From Acidovorax sp. A1169 (lineage in GTDB: Bacteria > Pseudomonadota > Gammaproteobacteria > Burkholderiales > Burkholderiaceae_C): a DNA stretch of 64,000 nucleotides. Shown here in pieces: positions 32,684-40,970 of this stretch (within the stretch, counting starts at the first letter, position 1; the number at the start of each line of letters is the position of its first letter). The notes beneath the pieces were generated by a model. The model saw only the letters and a program-made list of their open reading frames with translations. It had not been told where the DNA came from and did not search any database. The stretch is from contig NZ_JAUZDX010000022.1 of the NCBI RefSeq assembly GCF_030704685.1, positions 1 through 64,000 of the forward strand, given 5' to 3'. Both the position numbers and the translations under genes were made by a program.

Positions 32684-34186
32684 TCAGCGCAGCAGCGGAC
32701 TGCGCACACGCGAGTAACCACTGGCCAGGTCGTACGCATGGCCGATCTGCAGCACCGCCGCGTCGGACTGCGCGGGGCCCATGATCTGCAGGCCGGCCGG
32801 CAGGCCCTCGGGACCAAAGCCTGCGGGTGCCGCCAGTGCGGGCAGGCCGGCCATGGTGGCGGGCACCACGGTCTCCATCCAGCGGTGGTAGGTGTCCATG
32901 CGGCGCCCGGCCACTTCGTGCGGCCAGTCCAGGCTGGCATCGAAGGGGAACACCTGGGCCGCGGGCAGCACCAGGAAGTCGAAGCGCGTGAACAGCCCGC
33001 GCAGCACCTGGTACCAGGCCGTGCGCACGCGGGCTGCGTCGTAGACCTGCATGGCAGTCAACGCCAGGCCGCGCTGTATCTCCCACACCGCCTCGGGCTT
33101 GAGCTGGGCGCGCTTGGCACTGTCGTGGTACAGCGCCGCATTGGCACCCGCCACGCTGAAGCTGCGCAGATCGAGCCAGGCCTTCCACAGTTGTTCCAGG
33201 TCGAAATCGACCACGGCCTTCTCCACCGTGCAGCCCACGGTGCGGAAATGGCCCAGCGCCTTCTCGCAGGTGGAGTACAACCCGGCGTCGGTGGGCAGGT
33301 AGCCGCCCAAGTCGCCCAGCCAGCCGATGCGCGTGCCCTTGAAGTCGCGCTCCAGCGGCTGGCCGAAGGCGGCCACGTCGTCGCTGCGGCGCGTGAGCGG
33401 CAGGCGCTCGTCAAAACCGGCCTGCACCGACAGCAGCAGCGCCAGGTCGGGGATGTTGCGCGCCATGGGCCCGGTCACGCTGAACTGCTGGAAGAACACT
33501 TCTTCCGACGGCCCGTGCGGCACCAGGCCCGGTGAGGTGCGCAGGCCAAACACATTGTTGAACGCGGCCGGCGTGCGCAGCGAACCCATCATGTCCGAGC
33601 CATCGGCCACGGGCAGCATGTGCAAGGCCACGGCCACCCCTGCCCCGCCGCTGCTGCCGCCAGCCGATCGCGCCGGGTCGAAGGCGTTGCGCGTGGTGCC
33701 GTACACCGGGTTGTAGGTGTGCCCGCCCAGGCCGAACTCGGGCGAATTGGTACGGCCGATGAAGAGCGCGCCGCTGGCGCGCATGCGCTCGAACACCACC
33801 GCATCGCTGGCGGTGACCTGGCCGGCGAAGAGGGGGGAGCCGCGCGTGGTGACCATGCCCGCAGCAGGTGCAATGTCCTTGGGCGCCTGGGGCATGCCGT
33901 GCAGCGGTCCCAGGCTCTGGCAACGCGCCAGTTGCGCATCGCGCTCGGCCGCCAGGCCATGCAGCACACCGCGGTCGGCCATGGCCACCAGGGCGTTGAC
34001 CACGGGGTTCAGGCGGTCCACCTGCGCCAGGTAGGCATCAAGCACCTCCACGCACGAGACCTCGCGGGCATGGATGGCGCGCGACAGGCCTACAGCCGTG
34101 AGGGCGACGATGCCGCTGGGGGCGATGCCCGTGGCGGGCAGGCTGGAGATGTCGGGCATGGTAGCGGCGGCGTTCGAATAAGTCAT
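32684..34186 (-). CDS. Amidase (amidase-signature family)
   Basis: A 500-residue amide hydrolase with the Ser-cisSer-Lys triad. The lysine is Lys103 (PQAPKDIAPA). The cis-serine is in the GGSSGGAGVAVA signature (176-187). The nucleophile is Ser202 in GSDMMGSLRTPAA, where most relatives have GSDTGGSIR. Cytosolic, no signal peptide. It heads an operon with a Bug receptor and is divergent from a LysR gene across 92 bp with a perfect palindrome. This layout suggests uptake and hydrolysis of an amide compound; the exact substrate is unknown. Confidence 0.88.
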   Translation of the reverse strand: MTYSNAAATMPDISSLPATGIAPSGIVALTAVGLSRAIHAREVSCVEVLDAYLAQVDRLNPVVNALVAMADRGVLHGLAAERDAQLARCQSLGPLHGMPQAPKDIAPAAGMVTTRGSPLFAGQVTASDAVVFERMRASGALFIGRTNSPEFGLGGHTYNPVYGTTRNAFDPARSAGGSSGGAGVAVALHMLPVADGSDMMGSLRTPAAFNNVFGLRTSPGLVPHGPSEEVFFQQFSVTGPMARNIPDLALLLSVQAGFDERLPLTRRSDDVAAFGQPLERDFKGTRIGWLGDLGGYLPTDAGLYSTCEKALGHFRTVGCTVEKAVVDFDLEQLWKAWLDLRSFSVAGANAALYHDSAKRAQLKPEAVWEIQRGLALTAMQVYDAARVRTAWYQVLRGLFTRFDFLVLPAAQVFPFDASLDWPHEVAGRRMDTYHRWMETVVPATMAGLPALAAPAGFGPEGLPAGLQIMGPAQSDAAVLQIGHAYDLASGYSRVRSPLLR

Positions 34187-34246
34187 TTCGAAGTCAGCAT
34201 AGGCAGGCTGCTGCTTTTCTGCAATCGACGATTTCTGAGGTTACCC

Positions 34247-34261
34247 TTGCGTTTTACGCAA
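34247..34261. promoter_or_regulatory. LysR-type operator between amidase and LysR genes
   Basis: TTGCGT-TTT-ACGCAA is a perfect palindrome with six-base arms and an inner T-N11-A. It lies 17 bp before the LysR start codon in the divergent spacer. Autoregulation is the simplest reading. Confidence 0.6.
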
Positions 34262-34278
34262 ACCACAAGAGGTCATCC

Positions 34279-35196
34279 ATGCTCTCCAGCCGCCTGCAGG
34301 ACACGGCCCTGCGCTACTTTCTGGAGGTGGTGCGCAGCGGCTCGGTGAGCGAGGCGGCCACGCGGCTCAATGTGTCGCCCTCGGCCGTGAGCCGCCAGGT
34401 CGCGGCGCTCGAGGACCTGCTGGGCGTGCCCCTGTTCGACCGGCGCCCGCGCGGCATGGCACCCAGCGCCGCAGGCGAGATGCTGGCCGCCCATGCACGG
34501 CGCGGCGCGCTGGAGGCCGACCGCGTGGTGGCCGACATCAAGGCGCTGCAGGGCCTGCACACCGGGCTGGTGCGGCTGTGCAGCTCGGCCGGCTTTGCCA
34601 TCGAGTTTTTGCCGCGCGTGATGGCGCAGTTCCGCACGCAGTACCCGGGCATCCAGTTCCACGTGCGCGTGGCCAGCCCGGCGGCGGTGACCACGGCGGT
34701 GCTGCACGGCGACGCGGACATCGGCCTGACCTACAGCCGCGCGGCCGAGCGCGACATCAGCGTGCAGCACCGCGAGGCCTCGCCGGTCATCGCCATCATG
34801 CGGCCCGACCATGCCCTGGCGCGCTTCAAATCGATCACCCTGGCGCAGATGCACCCGCATCCCATCGCGCTGCCCGAGCGCGACAACACCGTGCGCCAGC
34901 TGTTCGACATCGGCTGCAGCCAGCGCGGCCTGGTGTTCGAGCCGGTGCTGGTGTGCAATCACTTCGAGACGCTGACGCACTTCGTGTTACACGGCGGCGG
35001 CCTGTCGATATCGGGCGAGGTGACGGTGCGCGACCGCGTGCAGCGCGGCGAACTGCACGCCGCCCAGATCCGAGAGCCCGGCATGAGCGCCCGCGCCGTG
35101 GAGCTGCAGACGCTGGGCGGTCGCACCCTGCCGGCAGGGGTGCGCATGTTCCTCGAATTCCTGCGCGGACAGTTGGTCGCGCGCGAAGCGGGCTGA
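34279..35196 (+). CDS. LysR-family transcriptional regulator
   Basis: A 305-residue LysR regulator. The winged helix covers 1-65 (RYFLEVVRSGSVSEAATRLN, VSPSAVSRQVAALEDLLG, PLFDRRPRGMAPSAAGEML). The effector domain starts near residue 95 (TGLVRLCSSAGFAIEFLPRV). Divergent from the amidase/Bug operon and most likely its regulator. It converges with a small membrane-peptide gene ending at 35203, six bases away. Confidence 0.9.
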   Translation: MLSSRLQDTALRYFLEVVRSGSVSEAATRLNVSPSAVSRQVAALEDLLGVPLFDRRPRGMAPSAAGEMLAAHARRGALEADRVVADIKALQGLHTGLVRLCSSAGFAIEFLPRVMAQFRTQYPGIQFHVRVASPAAVTTAVLHGDADIGLTYSRAAERDISVQHREASPVIAIMRPDHALARFKSITLAQMHPHPIALPERDNTVRQLFDIGCSQRGLVFEPVLVCNHFETLTHFVLHGGGLSISGEVTVRDRVQRGELHAAQIREPGMSARAVELQTLGGRTLPAGVRMFLEFLRGQLVAREAG

Positions 35197-35202
35197 AGAC
35201 GC

Positions 35203-35355
35203 CTATGGAACTGGGGTGTCCTGATTTTTGGTCTTCCACTTGCCGTGGGCAGCCTCCAGCCAGGCAGCAAGTTTTTGCCCCATGTGAAACACCAGCAGGA
35301 ACGCTGCAATGGCGATGCCGACAAAAAACACATCGTGAACGGCGTGATGCACCAT
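35203..35355 (-). CDS. Small single-pass membrane protein, 50 residues
   Basis: Begins MVHHAVHDVFFVGIAIAAFL and continues LVFHMGQKLAAWLEAAHGKW, ending KTKNQDTPVP. The stretch VFFVGIAIAAFLLVF is one membrane helix, followed by an amphipathic basic segment and a polar tail. The ATG overlaps the stop codon of the upstream GNAT gene by one base (TGATG), an arrangement that supports real, coupled translation. No homologue is recognised. It is too short for standard gene calls. Confidence 0.55.
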   Translation of the reverse strand: MVHHAVHDVFFVGIAIAAFLLVFHMGQKLAAWLEAAHGKWKTKNQDTPVP

Positions 35356-35771
35356 CAGACCAACGGCTTGAGCAGCACGAACAAGGTGAGGCCCGGGATG
35401 TAATTGTCAATCTGGGCGTAGCCCCGGTATCCAGCGCGCTCATACATCAGCGCCGTCTTTGGCGACAGCGATTCAATGAGGCATTCGTTGCACCCTGCGC
35501 TTTTGGCTGCCACCTCGATGCCGGCAAGCAGCCTCTGGCCCAGGCCTTTGCGCCGATGCGCTGCATCCACCCAGAGGTATTCCACATAGAGCCGGTCCAG
35601 TTCAATCCGGCCTGCCGCGCCTCCGATCAGATGGCCGTTGTCGCGTGCCAGGCAGGCCAGGGGTTGGGGATGTCCGGCGCCGACGGCTGCACGGTCATGG
35701 GCGATGACTGCTTTGGATATGTGCTGAAGCTCCCCGACTTCAGGCGCAAAGGATGTCTCTAACTCGTTCAT
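35355..35771 (-). CDS. GNAT-family N-acetyltransferase
   Basis: A 138-residue GNAT enzyme. The central VEYLWVDAAHRRKGLGQRLL contains the acetyl-CoA pyrophosphate loop (RRKGLG, Q/R-x-x-G-x-G/A form), followed by KSAGCNECLIESLS and the C-terminal YERAGYRGYAQIDNYIPG strand. The substrate is unknown. It is coupled to a 50-residue membrane peptide downstream. A 120-bp spacer separates it from the RimK-like operon on the same strand, so cotranscription with that operon is possible. Confidence 0.82.
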   Translation of the reverse strand: MNELETSFAPEVGELQHISKAVIAHDRAAVGAGHPQPLACLARDNGHLIGGAAGRIELDRLYVEYLWVDAAHRRKGLGQRLLAGIEVAAKSAGCNECLIESLSPKTALMYERAGYRGYAQIDNYIPGLTLFVLLKPLV

Positions 35772-35891
35772 AGGTCACACCAGCGATTTTTTCGCCCGCG
35801 TATTGTTTTCTTGGGTCCTGGGCATCAACCTGCCTGGCCCGGTGGGGGCCGCAGGCTGCCTCTTGGCAAAAGGGCGCAGGCGCCTGCCTGA

Positions 35892-37505
35892 TCAGGCGCA
35901 ACGTGCCATGCGTGTCGCGGACCTCAGTTCCGAGACGGCGACAGACGACGACAAAGGCGGGGTGATCTGCACGGCTGCGCCATCTCCCGCCTGCAGCCCC
36001 GGCACAGCCAGGCTGCCCGCACCGCCCTGCCCCCTGTGCAGGCGCTGCTCCATGCGGGTGAGCAGGTGGCCCAGCAGGCTGCGGTACACGGCATCCCCGG
36101 TTATGGCGTCCTCCACCCCGGTATCCAGGTTGGGGTTGTCGTTGATCTCGATCACATGGGCGCCGCTGGCGTTGCACTTGAGGTCCACGCCGTAGAAGCC
36201 ATCGCCCACCAGGCGCGCTGCGGCGGTGGCGACGGCCAGCACATGGGGTGGCACATCGGGCAGGGCCACGGCCAGGGTGCGGCCCTCGGTGTACTGGCCG
36301 TTGTCGCCGTGCTGCAGTATCTGCCAGTGCCCGTCGCACATGAAATATTTGGCGGCAAACAGCGGCTGGCCCGCGAGGATGCCGATGCGCCAGTCGAAAT
36401 CGGTGTACATGTACTCCTGCACCAGGATGATTTCCGACTCCTTGAGCATCTCTCGCGCGATCTCCTGCAGTTGTGCAAAGTGGTCGGCCTTCTTCACGCT
36501 GCGGCTGAACGAGCCGTCGGGCACCTTGACCACCACCGGGTAGGCCAGCCCATGCTGGAAATCCGCCAGCGTGCGGCGGCTGAGCATGTGCGTGCGCGGT
36601 GTGGCAATGCCGTGGCCGCGCAGCAGTTCGGCCAGATAGGCCTTGTTGGTGCAGCGCAGGATGGAGACCGGGTCGTCGATGACGGGCATGCCTTCGGCCA
36701 CCGCCCGCTTGGCAAACTGGAAGGTATGGTGGTTGACGGCCGTGGTTTCACGGATGAACAGGGCGTCGAACTGCGCCAGGCGCGAAAAATCCTTCTTCTC
36801 GATCAGCTCGGTCGCAATGCCCATGCTGTCCCCCACGGCGATGAGCTTGCCCAGCGTGGCCGCGCTCGAAGGCGGCAGCGGATCGGTGGGGTCATGCAAT
36901 ATGGCCAGGTCCATGCGCGGCGCGGCCACGGCCGCCACCGGGCGCCAGCTGCGCCGCGTGAAGTGGCCCAGCGCCTCGGTGAAGACCTCGTCGCGGTGCG
37001 TGTCCACGTCGCGCGGGTCCAGGGCCTGCAGGGCTGCCACATGCCAGCCCTGCGGGGCATCGCAGCGCTCGACGACGATCTCCAGCAGCGGGCAGCGAAA
37101 CAGCTCAAAGCCCTTGCGTGCCAGCGCGGCAAACTCGGCGTCTTCCGTTCGCCCGAAGAACACCTGCAGCGTGAGCGTGCTGACCGAGCGCGGTATGCCC
37201 GGCAGCGGGCCGACCAGGCGGTCGAGCACGGCGATGGAAGCCGCCCGCGCCTTGCCGCGCGCCAGGCCCAGGATGGCCTCCACGCCCGGTGTCACCCGGT
37301 CGCCGCGCGCCTCGGCCAGCAGCGAGCAGTAGTAGCCGATGCCCAGGTAGCTGTAGCTGCGGCACAGGTTGGTGACCTTGCGCACCCGGCTGCGTGCCTG
37401 GGGCCCTTCGGCAATGAACTCCTCGGCGGTGACGATCTTCACGCCGGGGTCGCTCCAGCGGAAATCGGAGCGCTTTTCGACCACGATCACATGTTCTGAG
37501 GACAC
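35892..37505 (-). CDS. RimK-like ATP-grasp ligase with RLAN N-terminal domain
   Basis: About 537 residues. The N-terminal RLAN domain (HVIVVEKRSDFRWSDPGVKI, VTAEEFIAEGP, RSYSYLGIGYYCSLLAEARG) is specific to a RimK-like group. The ATP-grasp core at about 290-490 shows YPVVVKVPDGSFS, LVQEYMYTDFDWRI, YGVDLKCN and the metal-binding IEINDNPNLD. Such enzymes form amide bonds using ATP, often adding amino acids to peptides or proteins. GTG 37505 fits the family start; it overlaps the upstream GNAT/C39 gene by 19 bp (an alternative GTG at 37490 overlaps by four). Third gene of a tightly overlapping operon. Confidence 0.82.
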   Translation of the reverse strand: MSSEHVIVVEKRSDFRWSDPGVKIVTAEEFIAEGPQARSRVRKVTNLCRSYSYLGIGYYCSLLAEARGDRVTPGVEAILGLARGKARAASIAVLDRLVGPLPGIPRSVSTLTLQVFFGRTEDAEFAALARKGFELFRCPLLEIVVERCDAPQGWHVAALQALDPRDVDTHRDEVFTEALGHFTRRSWRPVAAVAAPRMDLAILHDPTDPLPPSSAATLGKLIAVGDSMGIATELIEKKDFSRLAQFDALFIRETTAVNHHTFQFAKRAVAEGMPVIDDPVSILRCTNKAYLAELLRGHGIATPRTHMLSRRTLADFQHGLAYPVVVKVPDGSFSRSVKKADHFAQLQEIAREMLKESEIILVQEYMYTDFDWRIGILAGQPLFAAKYFMCDGHWQILQHGDNGQYTEGRTLAVALPDVPPHVLAVATAAARLVGDGFYGVDLKCNASGAHVIEINDNPNLDTGVEDAITGDAVYRSLLGHLLTRMEQRLHRGQGGAGSLAVPGLQAGDGAAVQITPPLSSSVAVSELRSATRMARCA

Positions 37506-38665
37506 GGGGGAACTTCTTTCTTGCTTGCAATGATGACGGCCGCCGTCTGGCGGCGGCGCCCGTAGCGGGCGATCTTCTTGAACTCGGCCAGGCTCACCGA
37601 CATGCCGCCGTCGCTCTCGCCTGAGCGGGCCATAGGGTCGAGCACGCGGAACACCGCGCCGTCGAACCCCACGATCGCCACCCAGTGCGGCGACTTCTCG
37701 CGGTGCAGCCGCCAGAGGCTGATCAGCACGATGGGGATATGGCCCAGGCGCAGTTGCTCGATCACCCCCTCGGCAGACACCGGCAGCGCAAAGATGGGCA
37801 CGCCGCGCGCCACCAGCTCGGCCTGGAAGTCGTCTTCCACGCGCTGGATGACGCGCTTCTTGTGCGGCTCGCGCACACTGTCCATGAACAGCGAGGAGCC
37901 CGCAGCGGCATAGACCGACACCTCGAAGCCGCGGTGCAGCGCGGCGCACGCCAGGCCGAAGGGCCCGCAGCCGCCGTGGCCCGCAGCCATGAACACCGTG
38001 GTGGCCTCGCGCCACAGGCGTATCTCGGCCGCCTGGTCCATCACGGTGGCCGGGTCCAGCGCCGACATGGCGATCAGCAGCGCGCAGGGGCCGCAGGTGA
38101 AGTCCAGCGTCTGACCATAGTGCCGCGCGCTGCGCAGCACCGGGTGCGCGCCCTGGCCCTTGTCGTCGAACAGGTCCTTCTGGAAACAGAGGGCATCCAC
38201 GCCGTCTTCGTAGTAGGCGCTCTTGCGGCCCGAGGGCACGAAGCCGAAGCGCCGGAACAGGCGGTGGGCGCCGGCATTGTCGGCCCGGCTCTCCAGCCGC
38301 AGCAGCGCACAGCCTGCGCGGCGTGCATGGGCCAGGGCCTCGGTGACCAAGGCGCTGGCCAGCCCACTGTTGCGAGCCTGCGGTGCGACGGCCAGCGAGT
38401 ACAAGCGCGCGACGAAGGTGCCCCGGCGCAGCAGCACCACGCAGGCGCCGGGCACCGCTGCGCACTCGCCTGCGCCATCGCGGGCCACCAGCACCCGGGC
38501 CGAAGGGCTCCGCAGCAGGCGCCGCCAGCTGGCCAGGGCAATGCGGTCGCCGGTGAACGCAGCGCGCTCCAGGGCATCGAGTGCAGGCGCATCCTCCAGC
38601 GTGCCCAGGCCAATGGGGCCGTTGGCGGGTGGTGCAGAAGGCAGCCCCCTCAATGCACCACGCAT
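37487..38665 (-). CDS. GNAT/peptidase C39-like (DUF3335) fusion protein
   Basis: A 392-residue two-domain protein. Residues about 20-165 are a GNAT acetyltransferase (RLYSLAVAPQARNSGLASAL, then GFVPSGRKSAYYEDG). Residues about 175-390 are a papain-fold C39-like domain with Gln185, Cys191 (DFTCGPCAL), His327 (SPHWVAIVG) and Asp343 (VLDP), so the catalytic set looks intact. It overlaps the small unknown gene upstream by 16 bp and the ATP-grasp gene downstream. The pairing of this fusion with an RLAN ATP-grasp ligase is known as a recurring uncharacterised gene pair. Confidence 0.82.
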   Translation of the reverse strand: MRGALRGLPSAPPANGPIGLGTLEDAPALDALERAAFTGDRIALASWRRLLRSPSARVLVARDGAGECAAVPGACVVLLRRGTFVARLYSLAVAPQARNSGLASALVTEALAHARRAGCALLRLESRADNAGAHRLFRRFGFVPSGRKSAYYEDGVDALCFQKDLFDDKGQGAHPVLRSARHYGQTLDFTCGPCALLIAMSALDPATVMDQAAEIRLWREATTVFMAAGHGGCGPFGLACAALHRGFEVSVYAAAGSSLFMDSVREPHKKRVIQRVEDDFQAELVARGVPIFALPVSAEGVIEQLRLGHIPIVLISLWRLHREKSPHWVAIVGFDGAVFRVLDPMARSGESDGGMSVSLAEFKKIARYGRRRQTAAVIIASKKEVPPCPQNM

Positions 38666-39066
38666 GGGATGCCTGTGCTTGTGTTTGTGCTTGCGCCTGT
38701 CTGCCGCTCAATGCGGCCGAACTCGGCCTGTGGCATGCCGGCCGTGAGCAGGCCCATGCAGGTGGCCAGCTCGCTGCGGCGCAGGTGGATGTGGGCGCAG
38801 ATGCCGTGGCGCGCGACATCCATCCCGATGCGGTAGCAGGCCAGGCGGGGGCCCAGGATGCGGTGCAGGGCGCGCCGCACGGCAGGCACTTCGGCGCCGG
38901 ACAACCGCAGCGGAAGGACCACGAGGTCATCGGGACTGTCTTGGGCAGCAGCGCCGAGCGCCACGCGGTGGAGCGAAACCAGGGAAGGGCTAGGGTGCAG
39001 CATGCGGGGGCCTGCGCCAGGGAGCCAGGCGGCTTCGGAGCTGGCGGCAGGCAGTGGGTTGGACAT
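38650..39066 (-). CDS. Small unknown protein heading the RimK-like operon
   Basis: A 138-residue protein from ATG 39066 (MSNPLPAASSE). No family is recognised. The middle, DDLVVLPLRLSGAEVPAVRR then ALHRILGPRLACYRIGMDVA, suggests an alpha/beta fold. There is an HGICAHIHLRRSELATCMG segment, and the C-terminus is Ser/Thr-rich. No signal peptide or membrane helix. It overlaps the GNAT/C39 gene by 16 bp, so it belongs to the same unit. It might be a partner or the modified substrate of the ligase; this is inference. Confidence 0.6.
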   Translation of the reverse strand: MSNPLPAASSEAAWLPGAGPRMLHPSPSLVSLHRVALGAAAQDSPDDLVVLPLRLSGAEVPAVRRALHRILGPRLACYRIGMDVARHGICAHIHLRRSELATCMGLLTAGMPQAEFGRIERQTGASTNTSTGIPCVVH

Positions 39067-39192
39067 GCATTGCAGTCTAGGCAGCACGGTATAAATTCGT
39101 TGTAAAGAAACGCGCTGCGGCCGTCAAATCGCCGTGAAGAATCCACTGCGGGACAATGCAGCACCCGACAAGAACAACAGCCCCTCCCCACC

Positions 39193-39831
39193 ATGAAAAC
39201 CGAGCAGATCGAACCCTTCTTCGCCGCCCTCAAGGCCGCCAACCCCATGCCCAACACGGAGCTGGAGTACACCACCCCGTTCGAGCTGCTGGCCGCCGTG
39301 CTGCTCTCGGCCCAGGCCACCGATGTGGGCGTGAACAAGGCCACGCGCAAGCTGTTTCCGGTGGCGGGCACGCCGCAGGCCATCCTGGACCTGGGGCTCG
39401 AAGGGCTGGAGGGCTACATCAAGACCATCGGCCTGTACCGCACGAAGGCGAAGAACCTGATGGCTACCTGCCGCATCCTCGTGGAGCAGCACGGCAGCGT
39501 GGTGCCGCGCACGCGCGAGGAACTGGAGGCCCTGCCCGGCGTGGGCCGCAAGACGGCCAATGTGGTCCTCAACGTGGCCTTCGGCCAGCCCACGATGGCG
39601 GTGGATACGCACATCTTTCGAGTGAGCAACCGCACGGGGCTGGCGCAGGGCAAGAACCCGTTGGCGGTGGAGTTGCAGTTGGTGAAGCGGGTGCCGGATG
39701 CGTATGCGGTGGATTCGCACCACTGGCTGATCTTGCTGGGGCGGTATGTGTGCGTGGCGCGCAGGCCGCGGTGTTGGGAGTGTGTGGTGCCGCGGTATTG
39801 TGATTACGAGCCGAAGACGGCGGCGCCTTGA
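39193..39831 (+). CDS. nth: Endonuclease III
   Basis: A 212-residue base-excision glycosylase/AP lyase for oxidised pyrimidines. The helix-hairpin-helix LPGVGRKTANVVL carries the catalytic Lys120. The catalytic Asp138 is in VDTHIFR. The 4Fe-4S cluster loop is complete: Cys187, Cys194, Cys197 and Cys203 (C-x6-C-x2-C-x5-C). It is divergent from the RimK-like operon and followed by the hairpin repeat at 39891-39929. Confidence 0.96.
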   Translation: MKTEQIEPFFAALKAANPMPNTELEYTTPFELLAAVLLSAQATDVGVNKATRKLFPVAGTPQAILDLGLEGLEGYIKTIGLYRTKAKNLMATCRILVEQHGSVVPRTREELEALPGVGRKTANVVLNVAFGQPTMAVDTHIFRVSNRTGLAQGKNPLAVELQLVKRVPDAYAVDSHHWLILLGRYVCVARRPRCWECVVPRYCDYEPKTAAP

Positions 39832-39890
39832 ACTCTTGGCTCTTGGCTCTTATCCGTGGCCGTTGACGCTGGTTGATTCATGCCTTTTTT

Positions 39891-39950
39891 GAGGGCGGAG
39901 GCCGGGGTGTGCGCCCGGCTCCCGCCCTCAGCAAAAGCACACAGCAACCA
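39891..39950. repeat. Solo hairpin repeat copy between convergent genes
   Basis: Bases 39891-39929 form a 16-bp stem with one mismatch and one G-U pair (GAGGGCGGAGGCCGGG against CCCGGCTCCCGCCCTC) and a seven-base loop. The flank 39930-39950 matches, inverted, the flank of the copies at 1-47 and 19499-19540. It lies between the convergent nth and LysR genes where a terminator would be useful, but a U-tract is missing on either strand. Confidence 0.7.
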
Positions 39951-39961
39951 CAGCCAAAAAT

Positions 39962-40828
39962 TCAAGGCCTCAACAAACCAGCAAACTCCAACGCCGCCCG
40001 ACTCCGAGAAGCCCCCTTGCGCCACAAAATCCCCGCATGCCGCACCATCCCCGGCGAATGGAGATTGATCGAGTGCAGGTCTGCCGCCTGCAGAGCAGCC
40101 CGCTCCGGCGCAATGCTCGCCAGATCCCCCCACCGGCACACATCGAGCAAGCCCTCCACCGACTCCATCTCCACCCGAACCAAAGGCACCACCCCGGCGG
40201 CCCGCAGGCTCTCATCAATCAGGCGCCGTGTAGTGAACGCGCGCGGCAACATGGCCAAGGGCACGCCCGCCAGGTCCCTCAAAGCCAGGGTACGCCGTCG
40301 CGCTAGCGGATGCGCCCGGTTCACCACCAACTGCAGCCGCTCCTCGAACAACGGCTCCGTCTCGATCTCCTCGCGCTCGGTGGGATAAAAGGCGATGCCC
40401 ACATCAAGCTGCCCCTGCACCAGTTGCTCCTCGATGGGCCCGGCACGCAGATCGCGCACGACCACGTTGACACCCGGGTACGCGCTGCTGAAGGCCGCCA
40501 CCGCCGCCGGCACCAGGGTGTGCAAGAAGGTCGGGATCACCCCCACGGTGAGTGAGCCTGACTGCAGCGCCCCCATATCGGCCAGGGCCATTCGGCCGGC
40601 CTCTATCTCCTGCAGCGCGCGTGCCGCATAGGTGCGAAAGGCCACCCCCGCCTGCGACAGCTTGAGCCCCCGGCCCAGCCGGTCGAACAGCGCCACGCCC
40701 AGTTCCTGCTCCAGCTGGCGCAGGCCGTGCGACAGCGTGGACTGCGTGACGAACAGGTTCTGCGCCGACTGCGTCAGGTGCTCGGTGCGCGCGATGTCGA
40801 GGAAATAGCGAAGCTGGCGGATCTCCAT
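39962..40828 (-). CDS. LysR-family regulator of the cat cluster
   Basis: A 288-residue LysR protein. The DNA-binding part is MEIRQLRYFLDIARTEHLTQ, then SAQNLFVTQSTLSHGLRQLE and GVALFDRLGRGLKLSQAG. This is the EIRQLRYF opening common to CatM/BenM/CynR-like proteins. The effector domain begins near residue 90. It is divergent from catB across 142 bp with two palindromes. By position it should respond to muconate and activate the cat genes; the symbol catR is not given because specificity is inferred only from context. Confidence 0.88.
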   Translation of the reverse strand: MEIRQLRYFLDIARTEHLTQSAQNLFVTQSTLSHGLRQLEQELGVALFDRLGRGLKLSQAGVAFRTYAARALQEIEAGRMALADMGALQSGSLTVGVIPTFLHTLVPAAVAAFSSAYPGVNVVVRDLRAGPIEEQLVQGQLDVGIAFYPTEREEIETEPLFEERLQLVVNRAHPLARRRTLALRDLAGVPLAMLPRAFTTRRLIDESLRAAGVVPLVRVEMESVEGLLDVCRWGDLASIAPERAALQAADLHSINLHSPGMVRHAGILWRKGASRSRAALEFAGLLRP

Positions 40829-40862
40829 GGGGCGGTCCCTTCAGTTGGCAGCCTTTAATCCA

Positions 40863-40875
40863 TCGATGATATCGA
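40863..40875. promoter_or_regulatory. LysR-type box 1 upstream of catB
   Basis: TCGAT-GAT-ATCGA has five-base arms and the T-N11-A form. It lies in the LysR/catB spacer, 35 bp from the LysR start, where a repression or recognition site would be expected. Confidence 0.5.
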
Positions 40876-40884
40876 ACGATGCAT

Positions 40885-40908
40885 TGCAAATGAATCATTG
40901 GATTTGCA
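40885..40908. promoter_or_regulatory. Inverted repeat 2 upstream of catB
   Basis: TGCAAAT and ATTTGCA are perfect seven-base arms separated by ten bases, some 60 bp before the catB start. With the box at 40863 it gives the two-site pattern typical of activation by LysR proteins. Confidence 0.5.
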
Positions 40909-40970
40909 GGCGCACAAAAATTAACCTTCGCCTTGAACCGTTTCCCGCTCATCGACCGAAGGCCTCCCCC

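Noticed and set aside
36036..37499. 487-codon plus-strand frame antisense to the ATP-grasp ligase
   Set aside because: Rich in Gln, His, Arg and Gly, the usual result of reading GC-rich coding DNA backwards; no domain.
35892..39383. 1163-codon minus-strand frame including the ATP-grasp ligase
   Set aside because: Residues before the RLAN domain read out of frame through the GNAT/C39 gene. The ligase start is set near 37505.
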